Shown one piece after another: positions 1 to 11,994 of a stretch of 64,000 bases of DNA (within the stretch, counting starts at the first letter, position 1; each line of letters starts with the position of its first letter). The notes below the pieces were generated by a model. That model did not search any database and was not told the DNA's origin. It saw only the letters and a program-made list of their open reading frames with translations. Source of the DNA: Talpa occidentalis (taxonomy: Eukaryota > Chordata > Mammalia > Eulipotyphla > Talpidae); the NCBI RefSeq assembly GCF_014898055.3, contig NW_023601104.1:71903106-71967105 (forward strand). The letters are read 5' to 3'. The position numbers and the translations under genes are program-made.

Positions 1-1345
1 AGGTATTGAGACCAAATACATCAACTTAATCATATGGGAACAGGGGTGGGTGGTAAGTTTTATTTGATAGTAAGCTTTGGAAATTTACATGAAAGGTGAA
101 AGAAAACTAGTTATTACTATCTGGGCCTTGGTTTAGAGCTGTCAGCAATCCAGAAAGATGAGCTCTGTCTGTAGTTCAAACCCCAGTGAAGGGGTTTGGG
201 AGGTGGACAGACACTGCAAGTGTGAGCATATTCAAGAGTCCTTGTCAGTTTGGTTGAACAAGGGGCATTACTAGGGTTGTCCCTGAAGATTATCTCTGTT
301 GATAAGAAAGGATTAATCATTTTCTAGGTTATCTCTTCTCATCCCAAAGCAACGAGATCCTGAAAAAACCTATTTGGAAAAGCGAGGACATACAGGAGGG
401 ACACAATTACAGCCAGAGCATGCACTGAGTTTTCATCACCAGGTCCTGGCCAGGGCCTCTTGGAAGTCAAGACTGATCTGCATTTTGGAAAGTTCTTCGT
501 ATATTAAAATATGAAGAAATGGCCCCTTCCAAAAGTTACTGAGAACTATGGTATGTTTTAAATGTTTACATTTGACAGATTAATAATTTTACCACCGGAA
601 AATATGGTAAAAGTAATTATGTTTTCACAAGATAATTCCAGGGCATACTTTAAATGTTACTTCATGGTGCTCTAAAGGTAGCTATGGGGCAGGGAATTAG
701 AGTTCTATCCTAAATGTCACTGTCTTTCAATCCTGTCATCTGTAGTTAATATCAGAAGCCAATATGTGGGGCCCTTTGTGAATTGTGGGACTACAGTTCA
801 ACACCCTTCTATGTCCCCCCAGACCCTTAACTAGGCCCCCCTGAACCCTAGTAGCTAATGGTGTTCACTTGGGGTGGAGTGAGATGGTGCAGTTTCAAAA
901 GCTGTATTTTGGGCTGAAGGCAGTTCTTAAGACAATTCTCTTCAGTCAATAAGCAATTTTGCCCCTAAGACCTTAGTACTTTTGGTCGGTCCCATATACT
1001 TACTTGCTTGCTGCCTTGCAATGCCTGTGTGTTTTGGTAGATTTTATTTTTGTTTTATTTTAGTCAAAAGCAATAGCTTGTTCCAAGGCCAAAGGCAGAC
1101 ATCATTCACTCTCTAAGTCAAACTGCCAAGGTATCATTTGGTCCTGCTAGGTCTCCACATGTTGGGCTGGGTTGTAAAGAGCAACTGTGAAGCCACCTCG
1201 GCCTGTGCTGGGCCCTTCAGAGTCTCTTTCCCTGTAGCCACAAACCCAGACATTACAGCCTCCGCTGACTTGGTAGTGGTACCATGAGCTGGAGGGCCCA
1301 CTAAAGACTCACCTTGAAAAATTTGGGAAAGGACGGTTTGAATTT
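1..1345. other. No gene or recognisable repeat seen
   Basis: Ordinary unique-looking intergenic DNA with no coding signal. Confidence 0.6.
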
Positions 1346-1356
1346 ATTGGAAAATC

Positions 1357-1631
1357 CTTATTTTTTTTTTTTTAAAGATTTATTTCATTCATACAAGAAC
1401 TGGGGTATAGGCCAGATGCGTGGGAGGGTGAGAAGATTCACCAGAGATAGAGCAGGGAACAGAACAGGCAGACTGACGAAATACACTGCCGAGGGGAGCA
1501 GTGGGCACGGCAGGAGAGGTCTTCTTACCTTGTGGGTTGCTCCGAGGCTGGCAGGAATCGAACTGGCACTGCAGATGCTGCGGACAGCTTCACAGTGCTG
1601 CGCTCATCTGCCTGTGCCACCAGGGAGGCCC
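1357..1631 (-). mobile_element. tRNA-derived SINE, type A, antisense
   Basis: T-rich tail at left and reverse complement of the tRNA-like head at right (caccagggaggcc). Flanked by tattggaaaa on both sides (1346 and 1633), a target-site duplication. Type A body: gaacagaacaggcagactgac. Confidence 0.9.
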
Positions 1632-1840
1632 CTATTGGAAAACCTTTAAAGAGGAATGAGAGACACATGGCATTTCAGATCACTCTGGAGGTTAAGCTGG
1701 AGTTCCCTGAGAAGCCATTTGGACCCTAAATCTCAATTGGGATACTGATTGTGAACTGACTTGTCATTTCCCAATTGTGACAGTTTCTGAAGGTCAAACT
1801 AGCATCAGTACTGTTAATGATATTAATAGGGAACATTCCA

Positions 1841-1934
1841 CCCTTGCTGGTGGCCGGGGAACGAACCGGCGCTGCAGAGGTTGCGGGCAGCCTCGCAGCC
1901 CAGCGCTCAACCGCTGCACCACGAGGGGAGGCCC
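1841..1934 (-). mobile_element. Head-only fragment of the SINE, antisense
   Basis: Only the tRNA-like head is present (A box and B box region, antisense). It stops just past the gagggt position of the full element. No A-tail is seen on the 3' side. Confidence 0.75.
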
Positions 1935-1950
1935 TCCCTGTAACCTTTTT

Positions 1951-2277
1951 TTTTTTTCCCCCAAAGATTTATTTATTTGTTTATTTATTTATTTATCTAT
2001 TTATTTATTTACTTATTTATACAAGCACTGGGTACAGTCAGAAGTGCAGGAGGGTGAGAGAATTCACCAGAGCCAGAGCAGATAGCAGAGCAGGCAGAAG
2101 GACCGAAGTACACTGCTGAGGGGAGCAGTGGGCGGCAGGAGAGATCTACGCGCCATGCGGGACCCTCCTCCAGTGGCCGGGGAGCAGCCGGGGATCGAAC
2201 CGGCGCTGCAGCGGCGCTGCAGAGGCTGCGGGCAGCTTCACAACCCAGTGCTCAACTGCTGCGCCACTGGGGAGGCC
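1951..2277 (-). mobile_element. tRNA-derived SINE, type B, antisense
   Basis: Full-length copy with an expanded T/A-rich tail. Flanked by cctgtaaccttt (from 1937) and cctgtagccttt (from 2278). Type B body (gtacagtcagaagtgc; agccagagca). It inserted directly next to the head-only fragment. Confidence 0.9.
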
Positions 2278-2334
2278 CCTGTAGCCTTTTGATAGTTGAG
2301 AGGCTGGGAGCCAGCAGAGACAAAAGGGATCTTG

Positions 2335-2545
2335 ATGAATATTCATCCTCTCATGCTGCAGATAAGGAAACTGAGATTCAGTTGATTAAATAAAGCACAT
2401 TCTGTATGCAAAGCCTGGGTCTCCTGGCTCTTAAGCCATTTGAAAAATGGGCCACTTTCTAAATTAGGAAACCAAAGCCCCAAGAGGTGATGTAGTTGGC
2501 CAAGGACAGGGACACATACTTGACTCTGGTGGGGTTCACCATATT
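2335..2545 (-). mobile_element. MIR-like fragments, antisense
   Basis: The motifs cagataaggaaactgagatt and gaaaccaaagccccaagagg resemble the MIR core and tail read backwards. Two adjacent fragments are likely. Confidence 0.45.
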
Positions 2546-3375
2546 CTGAAGTAACAGTGGGCTGTGGATGGGATGTGGTCTTCAAACCCTTGTAGGAGGA
2601 GGGAATCATATGCATATCTATTTCCCCAAAGTGGCTGAGCACAGGAATCATCTGGGGGACTGTGTTAAAAATGAGAGTTCCAGTCTGACTGCCACTCTTG
2701 CCCTTGATGTACTGTTCTCACTCCTGGTCCAGAAAATCCCTAACCTATTATCACCAACTTTTCATAAATAAAGGATGGGCTTTTTTTTTTACCGTTTGGT
2801 TCATACAGGCCTGATCATGCCTGGATTTTGAGCACACTTTTTAACCACTGCCTGCCTGCCTTTATTCTCAGTGCTGCAGGCTGTGTCCTCTAGGGGGCAG
2901 AAATGAGCCATTTGTTCCTTGGGATGGAACCTTGGCATGACCCCAGAAAGTTAACGTGAAAATAAATACCCAAAGGTGGTTGAAAAGAAAGCAGATCTTA
3001 CACATGCTTTTCCCACTAGATTGAATCGTGATATAAAATCTTAAGAGGCAGAATCCTGGTAGAACTCAGACTCTGAATTCAAAAAGACACAACCCTGAGA
3101 TCTAATGCATAGTATGTGACTAATGGATAATAATGTTCTGTATTTGTGAAGTTTGCTAAGAGTAGATCTTATGTTTTCAACCCCCCCCCCCACGGAAATG
3201 GATGAGTTAACCAACCTTATCCTGGTAATCATCTCAGTATTTATATGTGTGTGTGTATATAAAATACATACAATGTAATATAATGCACATGTAAAGTTAT
3301 CACATGTGCATCTTGAATTTCCACAATGTTGTCAACTGTATCTCAATAAAGCTAGGGGGAGAATAAAGAAAATTT

Positions 3376-3800
3376 TTAAAAAAGCAGGCCCAGGTTCAAA
3401 TGCAGAGGCAGTCATCTATTCTTTGCGATCCTCACAAGTTATTTATTTATTTTTTAAAAGAAGATTTATTTATTTATACATGCAAGAGCTGGTGTACAGG
3501 CCAGAAGTGTGGGGGGGTTAGAGGATTCACCAGAGACAGAGTGGGCAACAACAGGCAGATTGACTGAAATACACTGCTGAGGGGAGCAGTGGGCGTGTCA
3601 GAAGAGGTCTCCTGCGCCTTGTGGGTATCTCCCTGGTCGGGGATCGAACTCGTGATGCAGTGGCTGTGGACAGCTTCATAGGTTGTGTCTTAACCCCTTG
3701 CGCCACCAGGGAGGCCTCACAAGTTATTTAAATTCATTAAGCCTTGGTTTCCTGTTCTGTAAAATGAGAAGAGTAACCGGAGCACTATATGCCTTATTAT
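3376..3800 (+). mobile_element. MIR, interrupted by a SINE at 3446-3715
   Basis: The left part (caggttcaaatgcagag) and right part (ccttggtttcctgttctgta, aaaatgag) are consecutive MIR segments separated by the younger insertion. Confidence 0.65.
3446..3715 (-). mobile_element. tRNA-derived SINE, type A, antisense
   Basis: Perfect duplication ctcacaagttattta at 3431-3445 and 3716-3730. Body type A. Inserted in a MIR. Confidence 0.92.
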
Positions 3801-4439
3801 TATCACAATTGCTTAAAAAAAAGTTTGCTGTTATTATCACTGCAACTATTACTACTGCTCTCTAAATAGCATTTGATTTTTAAATCTGCAGGGAAGGTAG
3901 ACACCACTGTCTTTAATGGTTGTCTAAAGAGGCACTCAGCTCATTCTTTTCCAGGTTCTGTCCTAGGGTGACACTTCACATCCTGGAAACCAATAATATG
4001 AACAACACAGAGGCCACACTAGGAGGAAGGAAACGTGTTGACTTCCTTAATAAAATCAAAATCTCTGCCTCGAGGTCGACCCTGGCTGCCAGGAGACTCC
4101 ACCTGGGAAGCGTGACTGGATCTCTTGGATCTGTCTTGTCTTCCAAGATTCACCTCTCCCAGGAGATTTCTCCCTAATCTCACTGTCGCCACCATGGGTA
4201 GGGGAACTGCAGCCCCTTCCTAAGTGCCACCCTCCCCTAAGAATTTCACCTTTACCACCAGCCTTGGAGGATCTGGGTTTGATTTTATTGGGGTGTGAAT
4301 AAATTTCTTTATCCTGATACTTGGGGAATCTCCCCTTTTTAGCTTCAACCAAAAAAGTTCTTGATTGGAAATAATAATGACAATAATAGCAACAACATTT
4401 TTGGAGCTGTTCTTCAGTTCCAAGTAGATATGGCTTCCC

Positions 4440-4620
4440 TCATTTGATCTCCACGTCTCTCCATCTGCAGTGGGTTCACGCCTATGACCACCTTCATTTA
4501 CAGATGGAGAAAATGAGCCATTGGGGAATCGGGTAGCTTGTTCAAGGCCTCAGTGGTAGTCACTGAAGGAGTTTAGAAGTAGAACCCAGCAGCCTGGCTC
4601 CGGAGCTGAATTGTAAACCT
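4440..4620 (-). mobile_element. MIR, antisense
   Basis: tttacagatggagaaaatga, followed by a cttgttcaaggcctcagtgg motif and gtagaaccc, is typical of the MIR core read in reverse. Confidence 0.6.
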
Positions 4621-4899
4621 CTTGACTATGAAAGAGTAGATCAACGCAGACACCGTCTTCCTACTCTACATTTCCCTTGAAGCAGCGATAAAGCCTAAGG
4701 TCTCTGATAATACTGCTTTTATCAAAATGCTTACCTATGCAAGATTGACTGACTTCACTGTCCAGAATTGCTCATCACATTTAAAACTGACTTTTATGTT
4801 CTTCCTTCTTTGAGTGCTTTATTATATCTCTTTAGTCATTCCTTTTAAATTGTGAAACATAACACCATTAGATGTAATTGTATCCTAGAATTTTAATTT

Positions 4900-5157
4900 T
4901 TTTTTTTTTTAATACAAGCACTGGGTATAGTCAGAAGCGCGGGTGGGTGAGAGAATTCACCAGAGCCAGAGCGGGGAGCAGAGCAGGCAGAAGGACCGAA
5001 GTACACTGCTGAGGGGAGCAGCGGGCGGCAGGAGAGGTCTGCGCGCCATGCGGGACCTTCCTCTGGTGGCCGGGGAGCAGCCAGGGATCGAACCGGCGCC
5101 TCAGAAGCTGCGGGCAGCTTCGCGACCCAGCGCTCAACCACTGCGCCACCAGGGAGA
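4900..5157 (-). mobile_element. tRNA-derived SINE, type B, antisense
   Basis: Duplication cctagaattttaattt at 4884-4899 and 5158-5173. Type B body with well-kept CpGs. Confidence 0.92.
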
Positions 5158-5257
5158 CCTAGAATTTTAATTTTGAGGAAAGGCCCTGAGACTTTTTTCC
5201 AAGGGTTTTTAGTATTTTGTTCATTGTTCATACTCCTTATTAAAATAATAAAGATGA

Positions 5258-5365
5258 GGGCCTCCCCTGGTGGCACAGCGGTGGAGCGCTGGGCTGCGAG
5301 GCTGCCCGCCAGCCTCTGCAGCACCAGTTCATTCCCCAGGCGCCAGCGAGGGTCCCACAAAAAAA
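5258..5365 (+). mobile_element. Head-only SINE with its own A-tail
   Basis: Begins ggcctcccctggtggcacag and ends at gagggtcccac followed by a run of A. Flanks aaagatga (5250) and aaagttga (5366) are a likely short target duplication. The whole body of the SINE is absent. Confidence 0.75.
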
Positions 5366-5423
5366 AAAGTTGAAATACCCACAGGAGTTTTAACACCAAA
5401 AAAAAAAAAAGCTTGCCTATGTA

Positions 5424-6650
5424 TATTTAGGCTGCTGTCCTCTGCCAGTCGGTCACAGAGCATCCAGCGACTACTGCAGGCCAAGAAGCAGGCCACCGAG
5501 AAGTTGTCAAGATAAAGAACCAGAGGCCAGGGGCCTCCTGGGTGGTGCAAGGGATTAAGTCTTCATACTATGAAGCTATCCCCAACCAGGGAGCTGGCCC
5601 ATATGGCACAGCAGACCTCTCCTGTCTCGCCCACTGCTCCTCTCAGCAGTGTATTTTCCCTTCTCTCTCTCTAATGAATCCTCTCACACACAAACTCCCC
5701 CACCCCTGCATCTCTGGCCTGCACCCCAGCTCTTGTATGCATAAATAAATCTTAAAAAAAAAAAGAAAGAAAGAAAGAAAGAAACAGTGGCTGAAGCAAA
5801 CCAAAGCAAACCAAAAAAAGTGTTCATGCTAAAACCGAATAGTACCACGTGCCAAAGGAGTTCAAAGTCAAGGAAGCTGAGGCTGGGGATCCCCGGGCAA
5901 GTAAGCACTGAAGCGCAGAAGGAGACTCAGCAAAAGTTGGCCATCCTCCAGACCTATTTTGGCCAGAACAGGGAGGAAGTTCTGGAAGACCTGTTGCCTT
6001 TGTCTTTGACATCCAGCGAGAAATCCATGAAAACTGGCATAAGTGGATGGGGGAGAGAGACGTCCCCGTTACAAGGATTGGCACTTTCAGTGTCTTCCTG
6101 GAGTACGAAGCTTTAGCAAACCTGAGTTATATTCTTGCAGCAAGGCATTATATTATTTCTGTATATTATATAGTAGGTCCCTTCACTTTTTGAGGAAGAG
6201 CAAATCTAGCTTTTTTGTACAGACTTAGACTTGATCCAAAGATTTCACCTTTTTACCTCATATTTCTTCAAAATTTAATGGATATACATTGTCTGCTTTC
6301 CTATGCATTTTTGCATAAGCAACATATTTTAGAATTAGAAAGAAAAAAAACTAAATTTTTTAAAATAAAGGGATTAAATTTTTTTTCCCTAAAGCTTTCT
6401 TGAGGTTCAGGGGCTTTATCAATGAAAAAGTAGCAAATAGTTATTTGTAACCTGTGTAATGGAGTAGCAAGACTTGTAATAGTCCTTTTTGGCTAAGGCT
6501 TAGAACAATGAATGCTAGTAAATTGTTTTGGCTGCTTTTAGTTTCTCTTAACCAAAATTACTAGCAGACAGAATTCAAGAACTTGTTATGTGTTATTGTA
6601 TGGTGTACTCACAATCATTTAATGACTCTTAGTCACGCAAAAAAGGAAAT
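5424..6650 (+). pseudogene. ATP6V1G1: Processed pseudogene of ATP6V1G1 (V-ATPase subunit G1), split by a SINE
   Basis: The parent encodes the 118-residue G subunit of the peripheral stalk of the vacuolar proton ATPase. Here 5444-5515 reads ASRSQSIQRLLQAKKQATEK (parental residues from 2), the initiator ATG is lost, and a small deletion then causes a stop. A SINE occupies 5531-5784. Homology resumes at 5787 with the AAGCAGGCCAAAG region and reaches ETQQKLAILQTYFGQNREEV near 5925-5985. A later frameshift spoils the last codons. Parental-like 3' UTR follows to about 6637 and ends in an A-rich stretch. Introns are absent. Flanking repeats gcttgcctatgta (5411-5423) and gcttgactatgta (6651-6663) match at 12 of 13 bases and look like the target-site duplication of LINE-1-mediated retroposition. 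No functional protein is possible. Confidence 0.88.
5531..5784 (+). mobile_element. tRNA-derived SINE, type A, inside the ATP6V1G1 pseudogene
   Basis: Sense copy ending in a (gaaa)n tail. Flanks aaccagaggc and aaacagtggc match at 8 of 10 bases. It postdates the pseudogene. Its head is shortened in the B-box region. Confidence 0.88.
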
Positions 6651-6663
6651 GCTTGACTATGTA

Positions 6664-7728
6664 GCCTGGGCTCACTCTGGCTGGCCCCTGAGTCAGGTCA
6701 AGGTTCAGTGGCATCAGGGAATAATATCAATAGTTGCTGTGCAGTGAGAGTCACCATCCCCAGCCATATTCTCTTCCGTCACTCTCCTTCCACAGCCTCA
6801 GGCCTCCTCTCCCTTAGCAAGATTCCTCCACGCTTGAGGCACAGGAAGACATTCAGTTCTCTGGACAGAAACTCACAGGGGATAAAGAAGGGGTGTGACA
6901 CTCTTTTGAGATGCAGACACCTTGCAAATGTCTGGCATGGCACTAAGAGAAATACTTTTGAGATCCTCCCATGTCTGACAAACTGAGCCCTGCCTCTAAG
7001 CACACAGGCTATTTCCACTTGTTTTACCTTTTGCCTCCTTATTTCTTCACTTTATGAAGGCAATACTCAATGGGGCATGTAAAGACACCATCCTGCCCTG
7101 GAGACACAATCTGTTGCCACCACTGCGAGGTGAGGAGGAAATTGCAGTATTGAGGTTTCTGGCTTCTTCCTCATTGAGGGAGAAAACCCAACCGTCAACA
7201 AACCTGAACTAATCAACCAAGTGATGCAGGTTGCTGGGCAGCTGGGCTGCATCTGAGGCAAATAGGTCAGGAGCAAGCCTGGGGGACAGAGACAGGGTGA
7301 CACAGGGCAGCGGGGGAGCAGGGGGGGAGAAAACTTAAGAAGAGGATGCTTGAAGCTCAAGGTGTGTGAGGCCCAAGTTCATGGATTCCTTAGGATTCCA
7401 GGCTGCTGGGCAGGTAGGGCTAGCAGGTGAGGAAGAGAGAAGGGAATTATAGTTGGGGGGGATCTGAAGAGAGGGCTTCTGTGTCCCCAAGAGGTGAGAA
7501 GAAACACCTTCCAAAGAAAAGCAGACATTCCAGAGAACCTATAGGATTGGGATATTAAATATTGAGACCCATCCTCCCTGGGGTGCTTGCACAAGGACAT
7601 GGTCACACAAGGGTCTGGTAGTGAGGTGGGCAGGCGCTGAGAGCCTAGCAACTGGGATTTGCCCACATAAAGCAATTGGGAATGGGAGAAGAGGAAGAAG
7701 CTGAGATAGTTCAGGAGACATGTTTAAA
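6664..7728. other. No gene or clear repeat seen
   Basis: Only short random open frames. A G-rich run lies near 7318-7330. Confidence 0.55.
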
Positions 7729-7739
7729 AGTTGAGCACA

Positions 7740-8025
7740 GGGCCTTCCTGGTGGCGCAGGCAGTTGAGCGTCGCTCTGTGAAGCTGTCCGCAGCCTCTGC
7801 AACGCGGGTTTGATCCTGGCCAGCCAGTGAGAATCCCACATGGCGCAGCAGACCTCTCCTGTCTCGCCTGCTGCTCCCCTCAGCAGTGTATTTCTTTGGT
7901 CTGCCTGTTCTGTTCCCCCCTCTGTCTCTGGTGAGTCCTCTCACCCTCCCGTGCATCTGGCCTGTACCCCTGTTCTTGTATAAAAATAAATAAATCTTTA
8001 AATAAAGAAAGAAAGAAAGAAAGAA
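7740..8025 (+). mobile_element. tRNA-derived SINE, type A, sense
   Basis: Starts ggccttcctggtggcgcag and ends in a (gaaa)n tail. Flanks agttgagcaca (7729) and agtttagcaca (8026). Confidence 0.92.
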
Positions 8026-8037
8026 GAGTTTAGCACA

Positions 8038-8290
8038 AAAGGCTACGTACAGCTTGATTCCATTTATACAACTTCTGGAAAAGGCAACATTACTGAGACA
8101 GAAATCACATCAATGGTTGCCAGAGGAGGTGACTGACTACAAAAGAGAGTGAGGGAACTTTCTGGGGTAACAGAACTATTTGATATCTGATTGAGTGAAG
8201 TGTACACGTTTGTTCAAATTCACAAAATATACGCTTTCAAGAAACTAATTTTACTGTGTATGAATTATGCTTCATAAAACTGACTTAAAA
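8038..8290 (+). mobile_element. Old LINE-1 3' end, sense
   Basis: The motifs tgattccatttatacaactt, atggttgccagaggaggtga and gaattatgcttcataaaact are characteristic of mammalian L1M 3' ends. Confidence 0.6.
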
Positions 8291-8648
8291 ATAAGTTGGG
8301 GAGGTGTCAAAAGTTACATACTACAAATCAATTGTGTTTTAAAAAAAAGAAAACTAGTCTCTTCATTCTTTTTATTTATTTCCTTTCAGAATGAGGATGC
8401 TTTGATTGCACAATACAATTTTAAAGAGAAGCACAGTAACTCAGTAACTGCTTATTTTTTCCTTACCCATACAAATAACACAAAAAACAAAGCTTTTATC
8501 CTAGCTTGTTTGACTAAGCTAGAGGTTGCCTCAGACTTCATGCATATTTGAGTGCCTAGTGCTGAAAGAAACACTGGTTAGAACTTCAGAGCACTTGAAT
8601 GTGGTGGTGACAATCTCCACAGACATTCACATTTAGCCATTTTACTTT

Positions 8649-9174
8649 ATGTTTTTTTAATTAATTTTTTTATTTTTTACATCACTTTTCATTTTTAAAC
8701 AATATTTGCTTCCCACCACCCCCTCAGGTGTAGTCCCCATAGAGTTTCCTTCACCAATGCACTCGTGCACCATCACCTCAGTCCCCTGAGCTCCTCCCTC
8801 CCTCCTCTGATCCCTCTCCCGCCTCCTCCCCTGCAGGATGTCTCTGATTTATAATTGTCTGTTTTTGCTTTGTTGTGTTTTGTACTGTTATTATTTTTTT
8901 ACTCTTATGTCTTATTTGGTTCCCCTTTATTCCTGCTATGAGTGAAACTATCTGATATTTTTCTTTTTCTTTCTGGCTTATTTCACTGAGCATAATTCCT
9001 TCTAGCTCCGTCCACATTGCTGTGAATGGCATGAGTTTATCTTTTTTGATTGCTGAGTAATATTCCATTGTGTATATGTACCACATCTTCTTGATCCAGT
9101 CATCTATTTTTGGGCATTTGGGTTGTTTCCAGGTTTTACCTATTGTAAATAGTGCTGCAATAAAAATAGGTATA
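8649..9174 (-). mobile_element. 5'-truncated LINE-1, antisense (ORF2 C-terminus and 3' UTR)
   Basis: The reverse strand encodes MWYIYTMEYYSAIKKDKLMP and on through 102 codons to a stop at 8778, the conserved LINE-1 ORF2 C-terminal end without frameshifts. A purine-rich 3' UTR and an A-rich tail follow. Flanks tagccattttacttt (8634) and tagccactttacttt (9175) match at 14 of 15 bases. The intact frame and duplication indicate a relatively recent insertion. Confidence 0.88.
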
Positions 9175-9189
9175 TAGCCACTTTACTTT

Positions 9190-10623
9190 TTGGAAGCAAT
9201 ATAAACTCCTTCACAAATTCTCATTCCCATTAACATTAGGCAGAAAAAGGAAACCTTGCCAGTTAAAGGAAAACCAATCTGTTCCATTTTAAAGAGGTTG
9301 TATTAAATTAGATATTCGTTTAGATAAATATTCAGTCTAATCATGCCTGGACTGTTACCTGCTCCCTTTGTACCCCTACCTGTCCCTTCCCCCACCCAAC
9401 CCTGTGCATAACTTTGGGGGAAAGGACAAGGGTGGCTAGTCTGGAGGCTGGACCCTGTGCTGTCCCCTGCAGAGATGTCCTTCCCCCATTGGGCCTGCTG
9501 TTATCATGGCGGAGGTCATGGCTGGTGGGGTCTCATGATTCACCTGGCTCATTGGTCCTGTGTCGGCTGTTTTGTAGATACAAACCTGCATCTGTGTGAT
9601 GTCTCTGCATTGTTTTCCATTTCCTGAGGCAGATTCATAGACCCTCAAGTCCCAAGAACCTCCTGCATTCCTTAGCAGCCCTAGAAACTTCTGGGTTTCT
9701 CCTGGGGCCACACTGAAGCCAAGGGAAATTGGGGTGGGGGCCAGAGAATGTTTAAAGCCCCTCTTCTGGACTAAACAGACCAAGCAATTGTGTCTGCATT
9801 GGTGCAGCCATCCCAGGTAATCAGATGGCCACCCTGGAGGAGACTGCTCGGGGCCTCCAGCTGAGGAGTGGGGCATGCATCCTTATGATTTCTGGCATGC
9901 TCTCAACCAGAAAGCATGGAAGCCATCTGCTGTTTCCACACCACTATCAAGATTTGATATGGGTGGGAGAGCACTGGCTTCTGACCTCCCCATCCTGACC
10001 CAGCCTCCAGCACCAGAAAGCTTTATACTTCCTCTTTCTGTTTTTCAGAGACTTCCTTTCTTCCCTGCTCTATGGATTTTGTTCCAGATGCTATCTACCT
10101 TTCTCCTTCCCTAGGACAATAAACCCCTTGGTGCTTACTGGAGCAATGAGAGAATGTAGTTGACAGATAATGAGCATGCCTTGGAAAACGTTTCAACAAC
10201 AGTGTCTCTATGCTGAAGGGTTTGAGGAATAAGGTCATCATTCCCTGTGGTATGTTTTTGTCGGCAAGTTAAGGACTGTCTTTGAAATAATGCATATTTT
10301 CTAAAAATGGTGGAATCCACATCCAAAGGACTCCATAATCTTTCCCCAAGTCTCCCAGTTATTTCCAACCCCCTCAAAGCCTGTTCTACCTTTTGTGTTT
10401 CTGATCTACCCAGGCACCTAAGTCAGAAAGTGAGACTCCTCAGAGACCCCTTATTTTAAATCCAGCCTATCACTGCACATCCTTCCTCCTCACACTGGAA
10501 GAGTGGTTGTCTCTGTCCTCTCCTGCCCCTGAACACTGCTCCAGTTCAGATCCTTGTATTTCTCACTGGGGTTGTTGGAATGCTTTACTAATCCATCTTC
10601 CTGTGCCCAGAATTACTTGCTTT
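9190..10623. other. No gene or clear repeat seen
   Basis: Intergenic DNA with scattered short open frames and no splice or homology support. Confidence 0.55.
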
Positions 10624-10641
10624 CCTCCACCCACCCTTCTT

Positions 10642-10927
10642 TTTTTTTTTTTTTTTAATATTTATTTATTTATGCATACAAGAACTGGGTACAGGCCAGA
10701 GGTGGGGGTGGGGGGGCCAGGAGGGTGAGAGGATTCACCAGAGACAGAGTGGGGAACAGAACAGGCAGACTGACTGAAATACACTGATGAGGGGAGCAGT
10801 GGGTGAGACAGCAGAGGTCTGCTGTGCTATGTGGGTCACTTTCCTGGTCGGGGATCGAACTTTTGCTGCAGTGGCCTCAGATAGCTTCATAGTGCTGCGT
10901 CTTAACCCCCGGCGCCACCAGGAAGGC
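10642..10927 (-). mobile_element. tRNA-derived SINE, type A, antisense
   Basis: Perfect 18-bp duplication cctccacccacccttctt at 10624-10641 and 10928-10945. Type A body with an extra G-rich run near the tail. Confidence 0.94.
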
Positions 10928-11029
10928 CCTCCACCCACCCTTCTTGCAATTGGTGGGTTCTTTCCTAATTAGCCTGGGTCATTTATCTGCTGAAAACCCT
11001 TCTGCAGGGTCACCATGCCTCTGTGACAT

Positions 11030-11250
11030 GCCCCCACCCACCCCATCTCTCAAGGCTTGTCTCCCTCTCCTCTGTACACAAGCTTGGTTGCAGCCACACC
11101 AAACATAATGACACAGGCTGTGTGGTGCTGTCCCTCGTCTATGCCTGTGCACATGCTCTCCCCTCGGCTGGAATGGCCTTCCTTGCCTCAGTGCAAAGAT
11201 TTCCTTCCCCTGGAAGCCCTTCTGGTTCTCTATGCTTTGAGTAACCATGT
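11030..11250 (-). mobile_element. L2-like fragment, antisense
   Basis: ggaatggccttccttgcctc followed by ccccctggaagcccttctgg-like text resembles the L2 3' end read in reverse. Confidence 0.45.
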
Positions 11251-11994
11251 ACCAGCTGCCTCTCTCAGAACACTTGCTGCACAGAATTTTATCACAGCAC
11301 CAGCTGTGAGCTCCTGGGGACCCGCGGTGGGTCACAGTGATTTCTATTTCCCCAGGATGTGTGTGGCACAGCAATGGTCCAAGTCTGCAGCAGGGTAGAA
11401 TAATGATGAGCGTCAGTCCTGCAGAGGGGGACCTAGAGACCCTAAAATCAGGGGATTCAGTGTTTGCATTTTCCAGCTGAGTCTCAGAGAAGTCACTAAG
11501 CTGACCTCACACAGCTAATTGGTGCCATAGCTAGACCTTCTCCTTCAACTCCAGGTGCAGAGCGCTTTCTATTACTCTGCAGGGCCTCAAGACACAGGAG
11601 AGGCGGGGCCAGCTATACGCAGACCTTGGCGAGAAGATGCCAGAGGCAAAACCCTTCATTCAATGGCCTAGTATAAGTTATTATTCTCCAAAAGAAAAAT
11701 GGGGAAAGCACACAAGCAAGGATTGTAAAACCTTTGCTACTCTCACCTGCAGAGTAGTGTACACAATGCCAGCGTGTGCACTGGCACCTGAAGTTATAAT
11801 AATGCCATGGGAAAAATTTAAATAGAAGTCTCTCTTGGTCACTGCTGATTTGTTTGAGGCCCAGTCAATTTACCTAGCCTGAATCCACTGTCATTGTCAT
11901 GGGGGGCTTTATTGCCTTATTACTCTAAACACAAAATTTGTATTTAAAATTTAAAAAGCATCAGGCGCCCTTGCCTTGCTCTTCCTGGAAACAC

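Noticed and set aside
3245..3260. Short TG/TA repeat and nearby C run (3181-3192)
   Set aside because: Common low-complexity sequence without special structure.
8778..9086. 102-codon reverse-strand frame
   Set aside because: It is the LINE-1 ORF2 C-terminus and is listed as part of the mobile element, not as a separate gene.
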